From assembly GCA_913757435.1 (NCBI GenBank), contig CAJYDM010000002.1:496001-560000 (forward strand): 64,000 nucleotides of DNA, read 5' to 3'. Every line of letters starts with the position of its first letter. Position 1 is the stretch's first letter. This DNA comes from Syntrophomonas sp. DTU019. Its GTDB lineage: Bacteria; Bacillota; Syntrophomonadia; Syntrophomonadales; Syntrophomonadaceae. The translations under genes and the position numbers were made by a program. Below are positions 40,606-49,360 of the stretch, piece by piece. The notes under the pieces are model-generated. The model had not been told where the DNA came from. It did no database searches and saw only the letters and a program-made list of their open reading frames with translations.

Positions 40606-40800
40606 GTGAATATCGACATTATTTTTCGCATCGCAGGTATTGGCATATTGATCTCAGTGCTCTCTATTGTGCTAAAGCAGGCGCGTAAAGAAGAACAGGC
40701 GGAAATGCTTACTCTAGCCGGTGTGGTAGTCGTTTTAATAATCGTGGTGCAATTAATGAGCCAGTTGTTTACCGTAGTGCGCTCGGTCTTCAATCTGTAA
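40606..40800 (+). CDS. spoIIIAC: Stage III sporulation protein AC
   Basis: A 64-residue protein with two membrane helices (IAGIGILISVLSIVLKQAR and LTLAGVVVVLIIVVQLMSQL), the standard SpoIIIAC form. With SpoIIIAD and AE it forms the membrane part of the SpoIIIA complex. GTG start six bases after ACAGGAGGTGG. Confidence 0.93.
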   Translation: MNIDIIFRIAGIGILISVLSIVLKQARKEEQAEMLTLAGVVVVLIIVVQLMSQLFTVVRSVFNL

Positions 40801-40853
40801 ACGCTGCAGCCATAGTCCTGGTAGAAGCCAAGACATCAAAGGGGAGATGGTTT

Positions 40854-41243
40854 TTGGATATAGCTCAAATAGTCGGGTTAGCCTTGATAACCACCATACT
40901 GCTGTTGATCATCCGCCAGGAAAAACCTGTCATGGCTGTGCTCCTCACTGTGGTCTGTGCGGTGGTCATCTTTACGCTGATGATGGAGAAGCTGGTTTCG
41001 GTCATAAACGTGATGAAAGAACTGGTGGCGCGAGCAGAGGTCAATTATTTCTTTTTCAGCACCATATTGAAAATAATCGGTGTGGCCTACCTGGCTGATT
41101 TCACGGCAGCTATCTGTCAGGATGCCGGGGAAGGTGCCATAGCTAAAAAAGTGGAATTTGCCGCCAAAGTGATCGTAGTTGTTTTAGCCATCCCCATTAT
41201 GGTCGCCATACTGGAATCACTGATGGAATTGATGCCAGGCTGA
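40854..41243 (+). CDS. spoIIIAD: Stage III sporulation protein AD
   Basis: A 129-residue protein with four hydrophobic helices, including LALITTILLLIIRQEKPVMA and ILKIIGVAYLADFTAAICQDA with GEGAIAKKVEFAAKVIV, the SpoIIIAD signature. It belongs to the membrane platform of the SpoIIIA complex. TTG start after GGGGAG. Confidence 0.93.
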   Translation: MDIAQIVGLALITTILLLIIRQEKPVMAVLLTVVCAVVIFTLMMEKLVSVINVMKELVARAEVNYFFFSTILKIIGVAYLADFTAAICQDAGEGAIAKKVEFAAKVIVVVLAIPIMVAILESLMELMPG

Positions 41244-41280
41244 AAACCAGCCCACAAAAGGCCTTAAGGAGAGGATGTCA

Positions 41281-42603
41281 ATGGTCCACCGCCTCTTAAA
41301 AAACACATCCATAATATCCTCAATATCCCCAAATTCGACAGCCAATAATGTCGGCAAAAAGGGTACAAGTCTATCCCCAGTCGCCTCGGGCGGTTCTGTC
41401 CGGGCCTGGCCGAAATGCATACGAGTGGCTCTGCTGACCCTGTTGCTTATAGGTCTTTTCATGTATATCGGTCCCTTGCCGCTTATGGCCCAGACTGATG
41501 AGGGCAGTTCGTTCCCAGTCTTGAGTATTCAACAGGGAATGGAACAACTGGACCTGGAGGAAATCGAGGAATATAAACGGCAGGTGGACAGTGAGATAAA
41601 TGATTACCTGCAAGGGGTTTCTATCAAACAATGGATTTTGGATTTTATGCAGGGCAAATGGGAATTCGGCTGGGCGGATACCGTTAAGCGACTTATACAA
41701 TTGATGATGGGGGAAGTGGCGGTCAATAGCGGTCTGCTGATCAGACTTCTGGTGTTATGTGTGCTTTCCGCTTTGCTCATGAATCTGCAACAATCTTTTT
41801 CTACCGATGTGGCGCGTATTTCTTACCTGGCCTGTTATTTGGCCCTGGTCACCCTGGCGGTGGGCTCCTTTAAAATCGTGCTAAATATCGGACAAACCAC
41901 CATCAATAACATGGTAAGCTTCATGACCGCCATGCTGCCGCAGATGCTGGTCTTGACTGCCGGTCTGGGCGGCATTAACAGTGCCACCATGTTGTTTCCC
42001 ATGTTGATGACTACCGCTACCGCTCTGGCCAATGCCATCAATAGCATCGTATTTCCGCTCATCATCCTCTCTGCTGTGGTCAGTATTATGAACCATATGT
42101 CGGAAAGTATCAAATTGCAGCGCCTGGGTAAGTTCTTCACGCAGATGGCGCAGGTGGCCTTAGGTTTTTTTCTGACCCTTTTTGTGGGCATTCTGACCAT
42201 GCGAGCTCTGTATGCTTCGGTGCTGGATAAGACTGCACTCAGGGCCACCCGCTTCATCTCCGACAATGCCCTACCGGTGATCGGCAAGATGTTCTCCGAC
42301 ACCATCGAGGTCACCGCCGGTTATATCGTGATGCTAAAACAGGCCCTGGGAGTTTTGGGAGTGTTGATCATCCTGGCTATGATAATCATGCCGGTGATCA
42401 AGGTAACAGCTATTGCCTTGATTTATAAAATTGCCGCCGCCCTGGCCGAGCCGTTGGGGGATTCCAAGACCGCTGCCGTTCTGGAGAGCATGAGCACCCA
42501 CCTGTTCCTGATGCTGGCAGCGGTAGTGGCGGTGGCTTTGATGTTCTTTATTATGATAGCCATTGTGGTAGGGCTGTCAAACGGTTGGGGAAGCCTGCGT
42601 TAA
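41281..42603 (+). CDS. spoIIIAE: Stage III sporulation protein AE
   Basis: A 440-residue polytopic membrane protein, the largest SpoIIIA subunit. An N-terminal extension with a hydrophobic helix (ALLTLLLIGLFMYIGPLPLM) precedes the conserved part with FMTAMLPQMLVLTAGLGGIN, IVFPLIILSAVVSIMNHMSE and KVTAIALIYKIAAALAEPLG. ATG 41281 is nine bases after AAGGAG; ATG 41275 is possible but very close to the site. Cleaved as a signal peptide in relatives. Confidence 0.93.
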   Translation: MVHRLLKNTSIISSISPNSTANNVGKKGTSLSPVASGGSVRAWPKCIRVALLTLLLIGLFMYIGPLPLMAQTDEGSSFPVLSIQQGMEQLDLEEIEEYKRQVDSEINDYLQGVSIKQWILDFMQGKWEFGWADTVKRLIQLMMGEVAVNSGLLIRLLVLCVLSALLMNLQQSFSTDVARISYLACYLALVTLAVGSFKIVLNIGQTTINNMVSFMTAMLPQMLVLTAGLGGINSATMLFPMLMTTATALANAINSIVFPLIILSAVVSIMNHMSESIKLQRLGKFFTQMAQVALGFFLTLFVGILTMRALYASVLDKTALRATRFISDNALPVIGKMFSDTIEVTAGYIVMLKQALGVLGVLIILAMIIMPVIKVTAIALIYKIAAALAEPLGDSKTAAVLESMSTHLFLMLAAVVAVALMFFIMIAIVVGLSNGWGSLR

Positions 42604-42640
42604 TGGGCAGGATATGGAACTGACAGGAAGGGGGTCTGCT

Positions 42641-43216
42641 ATGGATGTCTTGGTAGAAATAGTAAAGAATCTTTTGGTGATTATAATTTTGGCCAGTTTT
42701 TTAGAATTACTGCTGCCCACCGGTGCCATGAAACCGTATGTACGCCTAGCCATTGGCATGTTTGTTCTCATCGCCATACTGAGCCCACTGGTGCGCTGTA
42801 TCTATCCACAGCAAGCCCTGCAGATCGATGCCTGGGAGTGGTCTGACTACAGCCTCGGGCAGCAGCAGGTTATGGAAAGGGGCAGTCAGTTGCAGAGTAC
42901 TATAATGAGCCACAGCAATGCCGGTGTGCAGTCTAAGCTGGAGGGTCAGATCAGTGCTATTGCCATGCTGGTTCCAGGGGTGAGCACAGTCGACAGCAAG
43001 ATTGCCCTCAACCCAGACGGTTCGATCCAAAAAGTCACCATCAACGTGTCTGGAGTTGGCAGTCGGGATTCCAGTGAGTCAACCCTGGGGGTATTTTCCG
43101 GCCAGGAAGATACCTTCATAGATCCGGCGGTAGAGCCGCGTATGAGAGAGATCATGAAGAACATGTTTGGACTTAGCGAACAGCAGATAGAAATACAAGT
43201 TAAAGGAGGTCCTTAA
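42641..43216 (+). CDS. spoIIIAF: Stage III sporulation protein AF
   Basis: A 191-residue protein with two N-terminal membrane helices (LVIIILASFLELLLPTG, LAIGMFVLIAILSPLV) and a soluble extracytoplasmic domain that in relatives forms rings. ATG 42641 is six bases after AAGGGGG; the upstream frame start at 42614 is less likely. Two bases separate it from spoIIIAG. Confidence 0.9.
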   Translation: MDVLVEIVKNLLVIIILASFLELLLPTGAMKPYVRLAIGMFVLIAILSPLVRCIYPQQALQIDAWEWSDYSLGQQQVMERGSQLQSTIMSHSNAGVQSKLEGQISAIAMLVPGVSTVDSKIALNPDGSIQKVTINVSGVGSRDSSESTLGVFSGQEDTFIDPAVEPRMREIMKNMFGLSEQQIEIQVKGGP

Positions 43217-43218
43217 TA

Positions 43219-43797
43219 ATGTGGGAAGATTGGATCAAAAATACCAAACAGCAGGGCGCGGGCCTGTCTTGGTTCCAGAGCAGAAACGGCAAAACGGTAC
43301 TTGTTATTGTGGTTTGTATCGGTTTGCTGGCCATTATGTGGCCGTTAGGACAGGTCAACCCCCAACCTGCGGCTGTCACCGGTACTGCTGTACAGCCCGT
43401 CCAAACCGGCAAAAGCCAACAAATCGGAGAGCAACTGGAATACATCCTGAGCCAGATCGAGGGTGCCGGCGCGGTAAAGGTGGATGTGATGCTGGCATCT
43501 GAAGGCAGCCGCCAGTACGCTCATAATACCAGGGAAGAAAGGCGCGATACCAGCGAACAACAGGCTCAAGGCCTGAATAAAAGAGTGGTTGAACAGAGCA
43601 CTTCGCTCGACCTGGCCGTATCTTCCGGGAGCCCTTTGCTGATCGAAGAAAAGACCCCGGAAGTATTGGGGGTGTTGGTAGTCGCCGAAGGGGCATCGAA
43701 TATAGCAGTCAAGGAACAACTGACTGCTGCCACCTCAACGTTGCTCAACGTCCCTCTGCATCGGGTGATGGTGGTAGCCGGAAAAGGAGGCAGATAG
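43219..43797 (+). CDS. spoIIIAG: Stage III sporulation protein AG
   Basis: A 192-residue protein with one membrane helix (VLVIVVCIGLLAIMWPLG) and a ring-building domain containing LEYILSQIEGAGAVKVDVML and VLGVLVVAEGASNIAVKEQL. SpoIIIAG forms a large ring in the space between mother cell and forespore. AAAGGAGG lies directly before the ATG. Confidence 0.93.
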   Translation: MWEDWIKNTKQQGAGLSWFQSRNGKTVLVIVVCIGLLAIMWPLGQVNPQPAAVTGTAVQPVQTGKSQQIGEQLEYILSQIEGAGAVKVDVMLASEGSRQYAHNTREERRDTSEQQAQGLNKRVVEQSTSLDLAVSSGSPLLIEEKTPEVLGVLVVAEGASNIAVKEQLTAATSTLLNVPLHRVMVVAGKGGR

Positions 43798-43798
43798 C

Positions 43799-44335
43799 AT
43801 GATAATGGGGAGAAAAGAACTATTGAAAACGCTGGTCATAGGGATATTGACAGTGGTGCTTTTGCTGGGAACCGTAACCACCATCAAGTACCTGCAGCAA
43901 CCGGTTAGTGTGAATCAGGTGGCAAAAGACTTCCAAACCTTAGAGGAATCAGTGTCACAAACTACTACCAATGTGGTTTCAGGAGGCTTTTTTAATGAAT
44001 ACCGCCTGAACCGGGACCGCATGCGCAGCAAGCAGGTGGAGATGCTCCAGGATGTCATCAGCAACACGGGCAGCGACGCTAAGACCCGCGATGCGGCCGG
44101 AATGCGCCTGGTGGACATAACCAGTGCCATGGAAAAAGAGTTGAAGGCTGAGAATCTGATCAAGGCCGAAGGGTATCAGGAATGCGTCATCATGGTGCAG
44201 GCAGATAGTACCACCATAGTCTTGCAATCTCCTCCCATGCAGCCGCAGCAGGTCAAAAGGGTCAAAGAACTGGTCGGCCAGGCCGTAAACAGCAGCCCGG
44301 ACAAACTTTCCCTGGTGACCCGCGGGCAGCCCTAG
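43799..44335 (+). CDS. spoIIIAH: Stage III sporulation protein AH
   Basis: A 178-residue protein with one membrane helix (TLVIGILTVVLLLGTVTT) and a C-terminal domain that in relatives binds forespore SpoIIQ. Signature blocks are GFFNEYRLNRDRMRSKQVEM and EGYQECVIMVQADSTTIVL. It is the last gene of the spoIIIA operon; the 408 bp behind it have no gene. GGAGG precedes the ATG by eight bases. Confidence 0.93.
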   Translation: MIMGRKELLKTLVIGILTVVLLLGTVTTIKYLQQPVSVNQVAKDFQTLEESVSQTTTNVVSGGFFNEYRLNRDRMRSKQVEMLQDVISNTGSDAKTRDAAGMRLVDITSAMEKELKAENLIKAEGYQECVIMVQADSTTIVLQSPPMQPQQVKRVKELVGQAVNSSPDKLSLVTRGQP

Positions 44336-44487
44336 CCAATTTACAAAACATTGGTAAGGCGGGTGACACTGATTAAGGGTATCAATGCCCTGCCTTAGCC
44401 GAGCCAAGCAATCCAGCCCGGCCGGTTAACAAGATGGCTAGATTTTGGCGGCAAAAGCCCATATTGTTGCATACATGCCCAGTAATA

Positions 44488-44516
44488 TTGAAGTAAGACA
44501 CATTTAGCCATATAAT
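44488..44516 (+). promoter_or_regulatory. Promoter in first repeat copy
   Basis: TTGAAG at 44488-44493 and TATAAT at 44511-44516 are exactly 17 bases apart, a good sigma-A promoter directed at the carboxylase genes. Confidence 0.65.
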
Positions 44517-44596
44517 ATAATCCAAACCAGCCGGTTAACAAGATGGCTAGATTTTGGCAGCAAAAGCCCATATTGTTGTATACATGCCCAGTAATA

Positions 44597-44625
44597 TTGA
44601 AATAAGACACATTTAGCCATATAAT
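44597..44625 (+). promoter_or_regulatory. Promoter in second repeat copy
   Basis: TTGAAA at 44597-44602 and TATAAT at 44620-44625, 17 bases apart. This is the duplicated version of the promoter at 44488-44516, and its -35 is closer to consensus. Downstream in the leader, CAGGTC-GTT-GACCTG (about 44654-44668) can form a small hairpin. Confidence 0.7.
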
Positions 44626-44743
44626 ATTAAAGAGCTAGAGTAGAAAAGTATGCTCAGGTCGTTGACCTGGGTATATTTGTATATAAGGGCTTTTATATGG
44701 CAGCCTTATCAGGCGGGGCCATTATTTAGGGCGGAGGCGGATT

Positions 44744-46648
44744 ATGAGTAGGATTAGGATTACTGATACCAGCTTGCGTGACGGCCACCAGAGCCTCTGG
44801 GCGACCCGAATGGCGACTTCAGATATGATACCGGTCTTAAAGCAATTGGATGAAATTGGCTATCACTCTCTGGAGATCTGGGGCGGCGCTACTTTTGACG
44901 TATGTATTCGTTACCTGAACGAGGATCCCTGGGAACGTTTGCGGGAGATACGCCGCACCATCGTCAAGACCAAACTGCAGATGCTGGTCAGAGGACAGTC
45001 GTTGGTGGGCTACACCCATTACCCGGATGACATAGCTATTAAATTCATCGAGAAAGCAGCTGAGAATGGCATTGATATCTTCCGTATCTTTGACGCCTTA
45101 AACGATCTGCGCAATCTGGAGACCTGTATGCGCACCGTGAAAGAGATCGGCAAGCATGCCCAGGCCTGTGTAGTGTACACCATCAGTCCGGTGCATTCCA
45201 TACAGCATTTCGTCGATACCGCTTTGAGGCTCCAGGATATGGGCGCTGATTCTATCTGTGTTAAAGATATGGCTGGATTACTGGCTCCTTACATTTCTTA
45301 CGATCTTATCCGGGCCTTGAAGGAGAATGTGGATGTGCCCATTCAGCTTCACACCCATTATATCGGCGGGCTGGCCATTGCCACCCATTTAAAGGCCGCT
45401 GAGGCTGGAGTCGATATCATCGACACCGCCAGTGTTCCCATGGCCTTCGGGTCTTCTCAGCCGCCGGTCGAAACCATAGTCAGGGCACTGCAGGATACCG
45501 AATGGGATACCGGTCTGAGTCTGCACGACTTGTTCGAAATCGCCGAACACTTTGAGCAGATCCGTAAGCATAAGGGATTCGAGCGTGGCGTCACCAGAAT
45601 AACCGATATGAAGGTCTTTGAACATCAAGTCCCCGGAGGGATGATTTCCAACTTCTATTCACAATTGGAGGAACAGAAGGCAGCACACCGCTTAGACGAG
45701 GTCTTGCAGGAAATCCCCAGGGTGCGTGCTGATCTGGGTTATGCTCCGCTGGTCACCCCTACCAGCCAATTAATTGGAAATCAGGCTGTTATCAATGTCT
45801 TATTAGGGGAAAGATATAAGATGGTGCCTGGCGAGATCAAGGAATATGTGCGGGGCTGCTATGGGAAACCCCCGGCACCTATCGACGAGGAGATCAGGCG
45901 CAAAATCATCGGCGATACGCCGGTTATTGAAGTCAGGCCAGCAGATCTGCTTGAACCCATCTGGGAGAAGGCCAGAGAAGCCTGCAAAGAATGGGCTGAG
46001 AGCGAGGAAGACATTATCACCTATGCCCTCTTCCCGCAGGTGGCCTTGAAATTTTTCGAATGGCGCAAATCGCGCAGTACGGAAGATGTTCCGCAGATCC
46101 AATCCAATGAAGAACTAGGACCCACGGTAGTGGAGAGAAAGGCTAACCCGGCGGCTCCTCCTAAAATGAAGCCACCGACCAAGCCGAGAGCAGTCAGTAG
46201 GGGAGATGAAGATATGAACATCGATGAAATAAGGGAATTGATGTTGCTTTTAGATCAGAGCAATATAGCTGATCTGGAGCTGCAAAAAAATGACTTCAGA
46301 ATACATCTGCGCAAATATGCAGCGGATACGCCGACAGCACCCAATCCGGTTCCCAATGTGCCCCAAGCCCAGCCTGCCGAAGCCGCAGAAGTGATGCTGG
46401 ATGAAAATATCACTGAAGTGTTGGCCCCCATGGTAGGCACATTTTATGCTGCGCCTTCTCCGGATTCAGATCCTTATGTAAAAATCGGAGATAGAGTCGA
46501 GCCTGGCCAGACCCTGTGCATTTTGGAAGCAATGAAGCTGATGAATGAGATCAAGACTGATTTTTCCGGAACCATTGTGGGCATTCTGGTGGAGAATACG
46601 CAGCCGGTTGAGTACGGGCAGACCCTGTTCCTTATCAAGAAAGATTAG
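44744..46648 (+). CDS. Pyruvate carboxylase subunit B/oxaloacetate decarboxylase-type carboxyltransferase fused to AccB-like BCCP
   Basis: A 634-residue fusion. Residues 1-460 are a 5S-type carboxyltransferase: TDTSLRDGHQSLWATRM, the VKDMAGLLAPYISYDLI block with the active-site lysine, QLHTHYIGGLAIATHLKAAE with metal ligands, and the PYC/OADA conserved domain. A proline-rich linker leads to a complete biotin carboxyl carrier domain of AccB type starting MNIDEIRELMLLLDQSN near residue 491, with the biotin lysine in ILEAMKLMNEIK. Such an enzyme with AccC would make oxaloacetate from pyruvate. An AGGGGAG site eight bases before ATG 46214 could also start a free BCCP of 144 residues. The usual clostridial gene here is just accB, so a carboxyltransferase seems to have been joined to it. 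Confidence 0.85.
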   Translation: MSRIRITDTSLRDGHQSLWATRMATSDMIPVLKQLDEIGYHSLEIWGGATFDVCIRYLNEDPWERLREIRRTIVKTKLQMLVRGQSLVGYTHYPDDIAIKFIEKAAENGIDIFRIFDALNDLRNLETCMRTVKEIGKHAQACVVYTISPVHSIQHFVDTALRLQDMGADSICVKDMAGLLAPYISYDLIRALKENVDVPIQLHTHYIGGLAIATHLKAAEAGVDIIDTASVPMAFGSSQPPVETIVRALQDTEWDTGLSLHDLFEIAEHFEQIRKHKGFERGVTRITDMKVFEHQVPGGMISNFYSQLEEQKAAHRLDEVLQEIPRVRADLGYAPLVTPTSQLIGNQAVINVLLGERYKMVPGEIKEYVRGCYGKPPAPIDEEIRRKIIGDTPVIEVRPADLLEPIWEKAREACKEWAESEEDIITYALFPQVALKFFEWRKSRSTEDVPQIQSNEELGPTVVERKANPAAPPKMKPPTKPRAVSRGDEDMNIDEIRELMLLLDQSNIADLELQKNDFRIHLRKYAADTPTAPNPVPNVPQAQPAEAAEVMLDENITEVLAPMVGTFYAAPSPDSDPYVKIGDRVEPGQTLCILEAMKLMNEIKTDFSGTIVGILVENTQPVEYGQTLFLIKKD

Positions 46649-46658
46649 GGGTGGAAGG

Positions 46659-48002
46659 TTGTTTGAAAAGATATTGATCGCCAACCGCGGGGAGATTGCT
46701 CTGCGGGTGATTCGGGCCTGTAATGAACTGGGCATCCCCAACGTAGTGGTATATTCGGTGGCTGACAAAGACAGCCTGCCGGTCAGACTGGCTGATGAAG
46801 CTGTCTGCATAGGCGGGGCACAGGCCCGGGAGAGCTACCTGAACATACCCAATATAATAGCTGCAGCACGTAACACCGGCGCGGATGCTATCCATCCCGG
46901 GTACGGTTTTCTGGCTGAAAACGCGTATTTTGCCGAATTATGCAATACATATGACATAAAGTTTATAGGCCCTCGTTCCGATGTTATAGATACCATGGGA
47001 GATAAGGTCAAGGCCCGGGAGGTGGTAAAACCCGCCGGGGTGCCGGTAGTACCCGGCAGTGATGGCGCAGTGAGCAGCTATCAGGAGGCGGTAAGCATCG
47101 CTAAGGAAATCGGTTACCCGGTGATGATCAAGGCTTCAGCCGGCGGGGGCGGCCGTGGGATGCGCCTGGCACACAGCCGGGATTCGCTCAAAGAAGCCCT
47201 CAGTACAGCCCGCATGGAGGCCGGTGCGGCCTTCGGCAATGATGCTGTGTACATTGAAAAGTATCTGGAGGAACCCCGTCATATCGAGTTTCAAGTTCTG
47301 GGTGACGAGTACGGTGATCTGGTGCACCTGGGTGAGCGTGACTGTTCCCTGCAGCGCCGCAATCAGAAGCTGTTGGAAGAAGCGCCCTCGTCCTTTCTCG
47401 ATGACACCTTGCGTAAGGCCATGGGTGATGTGGCCATTAAGGCCGCCAAGGCGGCTAATTATAGCAGCGCCGGAACGGTTGAATTTCTGGTAGACAAGAA
47501 TCGTAACTTCTATTTCATTGAGATGAATACCCGGGTGCAGGTGGAGCATCCCGTAACCGAGATGGTTACCGGGGTAGACATAGTCAAGGAACAGATCCGC
47601 ATTGCGGCCGGTGAACCATTGAGGTTCTCTCAAGAGGAGATCGTGCTCAACGGCTGGGCTATAGAATGCCGCATCAATGCCGAGGATGCAGAAAATGAGT
47701 TTCGCCCTTCACCAGGCCAGGTGGGCCAATATGTGGTGCCCGGAGGGCCAGGTATCAGGGTGGACTCCTCGGTTTATTCCAACTACCTCATACCGCCTTA
47801 TTACGATTCCATGGTTGCCAAGTTGATCGCATGGGGCAACGACCGCGATGAAGCCATTGAGAGAATGAAGCGCGCCCTGCATGAATTCAAGGTGGAAAAC
47901 ATCAAGACTACCATCCCCTTTCATCTCAGGGTTCTTGATAATGCTTTCTTCCGGCGCGGAGAAGTATATACCAATTTTATCCAGAGACGTATGGAAGACT
48001 GA
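46659..48002 (+). CDS. accC: Biotin carboxylase
   Basis: A 447-residue ATP-grasp biotin carboxylase that carboxylates the biotin on BCCP. TTG 46659 gives MFEKILIANRGEIALRVIRA, exactly the family start, with GGGGTGG just upstream; longer upstream readings are spurious. Motifs include HPGYGFLAEN, KASAGGGGRGMR, EKYLEEPRHIEFQ, ERDCSLQRRNQKL and FIEMNTRVQVEHPVTE. It follows the carboxyltransferase-BCCP fusion by ten bases, so both form one enzyme. Confidence 0.94.
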   Translation: MFEKILIANRGEIALRVIRACNELGIPNVVVYSVADKDSLPVRLADEAVCIGGAQARESYLNIPNIIAAARNTGADAIHPGYGFLAENAYFAELCNTYDIKFIGPRSDVIDTMGDKVKAREVVKPAGVPVVPGSDGAVSSYQEAVSIAKEIGYPVMIKASAGGGGRGMRLAHSRDSLKEALSTARMEAGAAFGNDAVYIEKYLEEPRHIEFQVLGDEYGDLVHLGERDCSLQRRNQKLLEEAPSSFLDDTLRKAMGDVAIKAAKAANYSSAGTVEFLVDKNRNFYFIEMNTRVQVEHPVTEMVTGVDIVKEQIRIAAGEPLRFSQEEIVLNGWAIECRINAEDAENEFRPSPGQVGQYVVPGGPGIRVDSSVYSNYLIPPYYDSMVAKLIAWGNDRDEAIERMKRALHEFKVENIKTTIPFHLRVLDNAFFRRGEVYTNFIQRRMED

Positions 48003-48089
48003 TATTTTACACCTGAATTTGAACAAGCCCTGGTCATCTGGTAGAATAATACATACAAATTTGCAAATCATAAATTGGAGGTGGAATTA

Positions 48090-48491
48090 ATGGATTCGCA
48101 AAAACCCGAAATCACTAATGAGATTGGTTCGATTCGTATAGCCGATGAAGTGGTCGCAACTGTCGCTGGACTGGCTGCGGTTGATGTTGAAGGTGTATCT
48201 TCGATGAGCGGTGGTTGGGGAACCGATTTGGTTGAAAAGTTGGGCCGGAAGAATTTCGGCAAAGGCATAAAGGTTGAAGTCACAGATAACGAAACCAAGA
48301 TCGATATCTATCTGATCATCGAATACGGTTATCCCATTCCGAACGTCGCGGAAACCGTTCAGAAAGAGGTCAAGATGGCAGTTGAATCCATGACCGGATT
48401 GAAGGTAAGTGCGGTTAATGTCAACATACTAGGGGTTTCTTTAAAAAAGGCTGAAACCGCCTATGATGGAACCGACCTGGAGAAGGAATAG
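48090..48491 (+). CDS. Asp23/Gls24 family envelope stress protein
   Basis: A 133-residue Asp23/Gls24 protein. It shows IRIADEVVATVAGLAAVDVE, the VSSMSGGWGTDLVEKLGRKN block, and YLIIEYGYPIPNVAETVQKE. In Staphylococcus, Asp23 sits at the membrane bound to AmaP; amaP and DUF2273 follow here, as in that set. GGAGGTGG lies seven bases before ATG 48090. A perfect terminator hairpin separates it from amaP. Confidence 0.9.
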   Translation: MDSQKPEITNEIGSIRIADEVVATVAGLAAVDVEGVSSMSGGWGTDLVEKLGRKNFGKGIKVEVTDNETKIDIYLIIEYGYPIPNVAETVQKEVKMAVESMTGLKVSAVNVNILGVSLKKAETAYDGTDLEKE

Positions 48492-48512
48492 CATTAATGC
48501 AAGTCAGGTATT

Positions 48513-48541
48513 TTAACCCCCTGCCATAAACAGGGGGTTAA
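48513..48541 (+). terminator. Strong terminator hairpin after asp23-like gene
   Basis: TTAACCCCCTG at 48513-48523 pairs perfectly with CAGGGGGTTAA at 48531-48541 around a 7-base loop; CTGTATTTCTTT follows. It may partly end transcription or protect the asp23 message and so make asp23 more abundant than amaP. Confidence 0.75.
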
Positions 48542-48571
48542 CTGTATTTCTTTAGAAAGAGGTGGGACAGT

Positions 48572-49099
48572 ATGTCGGGTACCTTGCGTCTGGTATTATT
48601 TGTCTACAATCTGCTGTTTCTGGCCCTGGCGGGTGTATCTTTGGCGGCGGCCCTGAATCGGCCAGAGCCGATGAACTACATACAGTGGGCTTTGGCGACA
48701 ACAGAGAGCAAGCTCATCGTCGGGATCGTGTCACTGCTGTTGTTGGCCGCTACCCTGGCAGTATTTGTGGCCATATTCAAAAGGGAGCCCCGCCTGGAGC
48801 AAGTGCTAGTAAAACAAGGGTTGCAGGGAGAGATCGCCATCACCGTTCCGGCTATTAAAGTGCTAATAATGAAGGCCATCAAACCGATTGAAGGGGTTCG
48901 TGATATTAGACCTGACGTGGCTCAGAGCGTGGAAGGCCTCATCATTAAGCTACATATGGCTATTAATCCGGAACTGAGTGTCCCTGAACTCAGCCAGCAG
49001 ATTCAGTCCACGGTTAAGCAGTATCTGCAGGATATCGGTGGGCTGCAGGTCTCGGAAGTGCGTTTACTGGTTGATGACATTCCTGCTGCGGGAAGATAG
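48572..49099 (+). CDS. amaP: Alkaline shock response membrane anchor protein AmaP
   Basis: A 175-residue protein with two N-terminal membrane helices (LVLFVYNLLFLALAGVSLAA, LIVGIVSLLLLAATLAVFVA) and a small Asp23-like domain behind them (ITVPAIKVLIMKAIKPIEGV, LIIKLHMAINPELSVPEL). It anchors Asp23 to the membrane in relatives. AAAGAGGTGG precedes the ATG. Confidence 0.87.
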   Translation: MSGTLRLVLFVYNLLFLALAGVSLAAALNRPEPMNYIQWALATTESKLIVGIVSLLLLAATLAVFVAIFKREPRLEQVLVKQGLQGEIAITVPAIKVLIMKAIKPIEGVRDIRPDVAQSVEGLIIKLHMAINPELSVPELSQQIQSTVKQYLQDIGGLQVSEVRLLVDDIPAAGR

Positions 49100-49122
49100 C
49101 AGCCAAAAAGGGGGCAGTCCAT

Positions 49123-49341
49123 ATGCTGGATAGATTGATCGCATTATTGTGGCAGGAGCACCGCGGCAAGACCGTGGGTGTGATGCTAGGGTTTGCCGCC
49201 AGCATCCTGTTTGTGACCCTGGGATTCTGGCGCACGATATTTATTGTAATCTGCCTTTCCATCGGTTATTGGATTGGCAAGCGGGTCGATGACCACCACA
49301 GCTTTAACAATTGGATGGATACCTTCAGGAATCAGCGCTAG
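49123..49341 (+). CDS. DUF2273 small membrane protein
   Basis: A 72-residue protein with two hydrophobic helices (TVGVMLGFAASILFVTLGFW, TIFIVICLSIGYWIGKRVDD), the usual DUF2273 form. It is regularly encoded beside Asp23 and AmaP and is presumed to be part of the same envelope system. Confidence 0.87.
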   Translation: MLDRLIALLWQEHRGKTVGVMLGFAASILFVTLGFWRTIFIVICLSIGYWIGKRVDDHHSFNNWMDTFRNQR

Positions 49342-49360
49342 CCGGAAAGGACAGATGTGA

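Larger units (their letters stand above)
44411..44628 (+). repeat. 109-bp tandem duplication (two copies)
   Basis: Copy one spans 44411-44519 and copy two 44520-44628, with only a handful of differences (for example GGCGGC/GGCAGC, TTGCATAC/TTGTATAC, TTGAAGT/TTGAAAT). Each copy ends in the same promoter-like sequence. The rest of the 44336-44743 gap has no gene. Confidence 0.88.

Noticed and set aside
44411-44628. Tandem copies as duplicated small RNA genes
   Set aside because: The promoters lie at the ends of the units, so transcripts would start outside them; no terminator lies between.
46545-46658. Longer N-terminus for AccC
   Set aside because: It overlaps the preceding gene in another frame and is not family-like; TTG 46659 gives the exact biotin carboxylase start.
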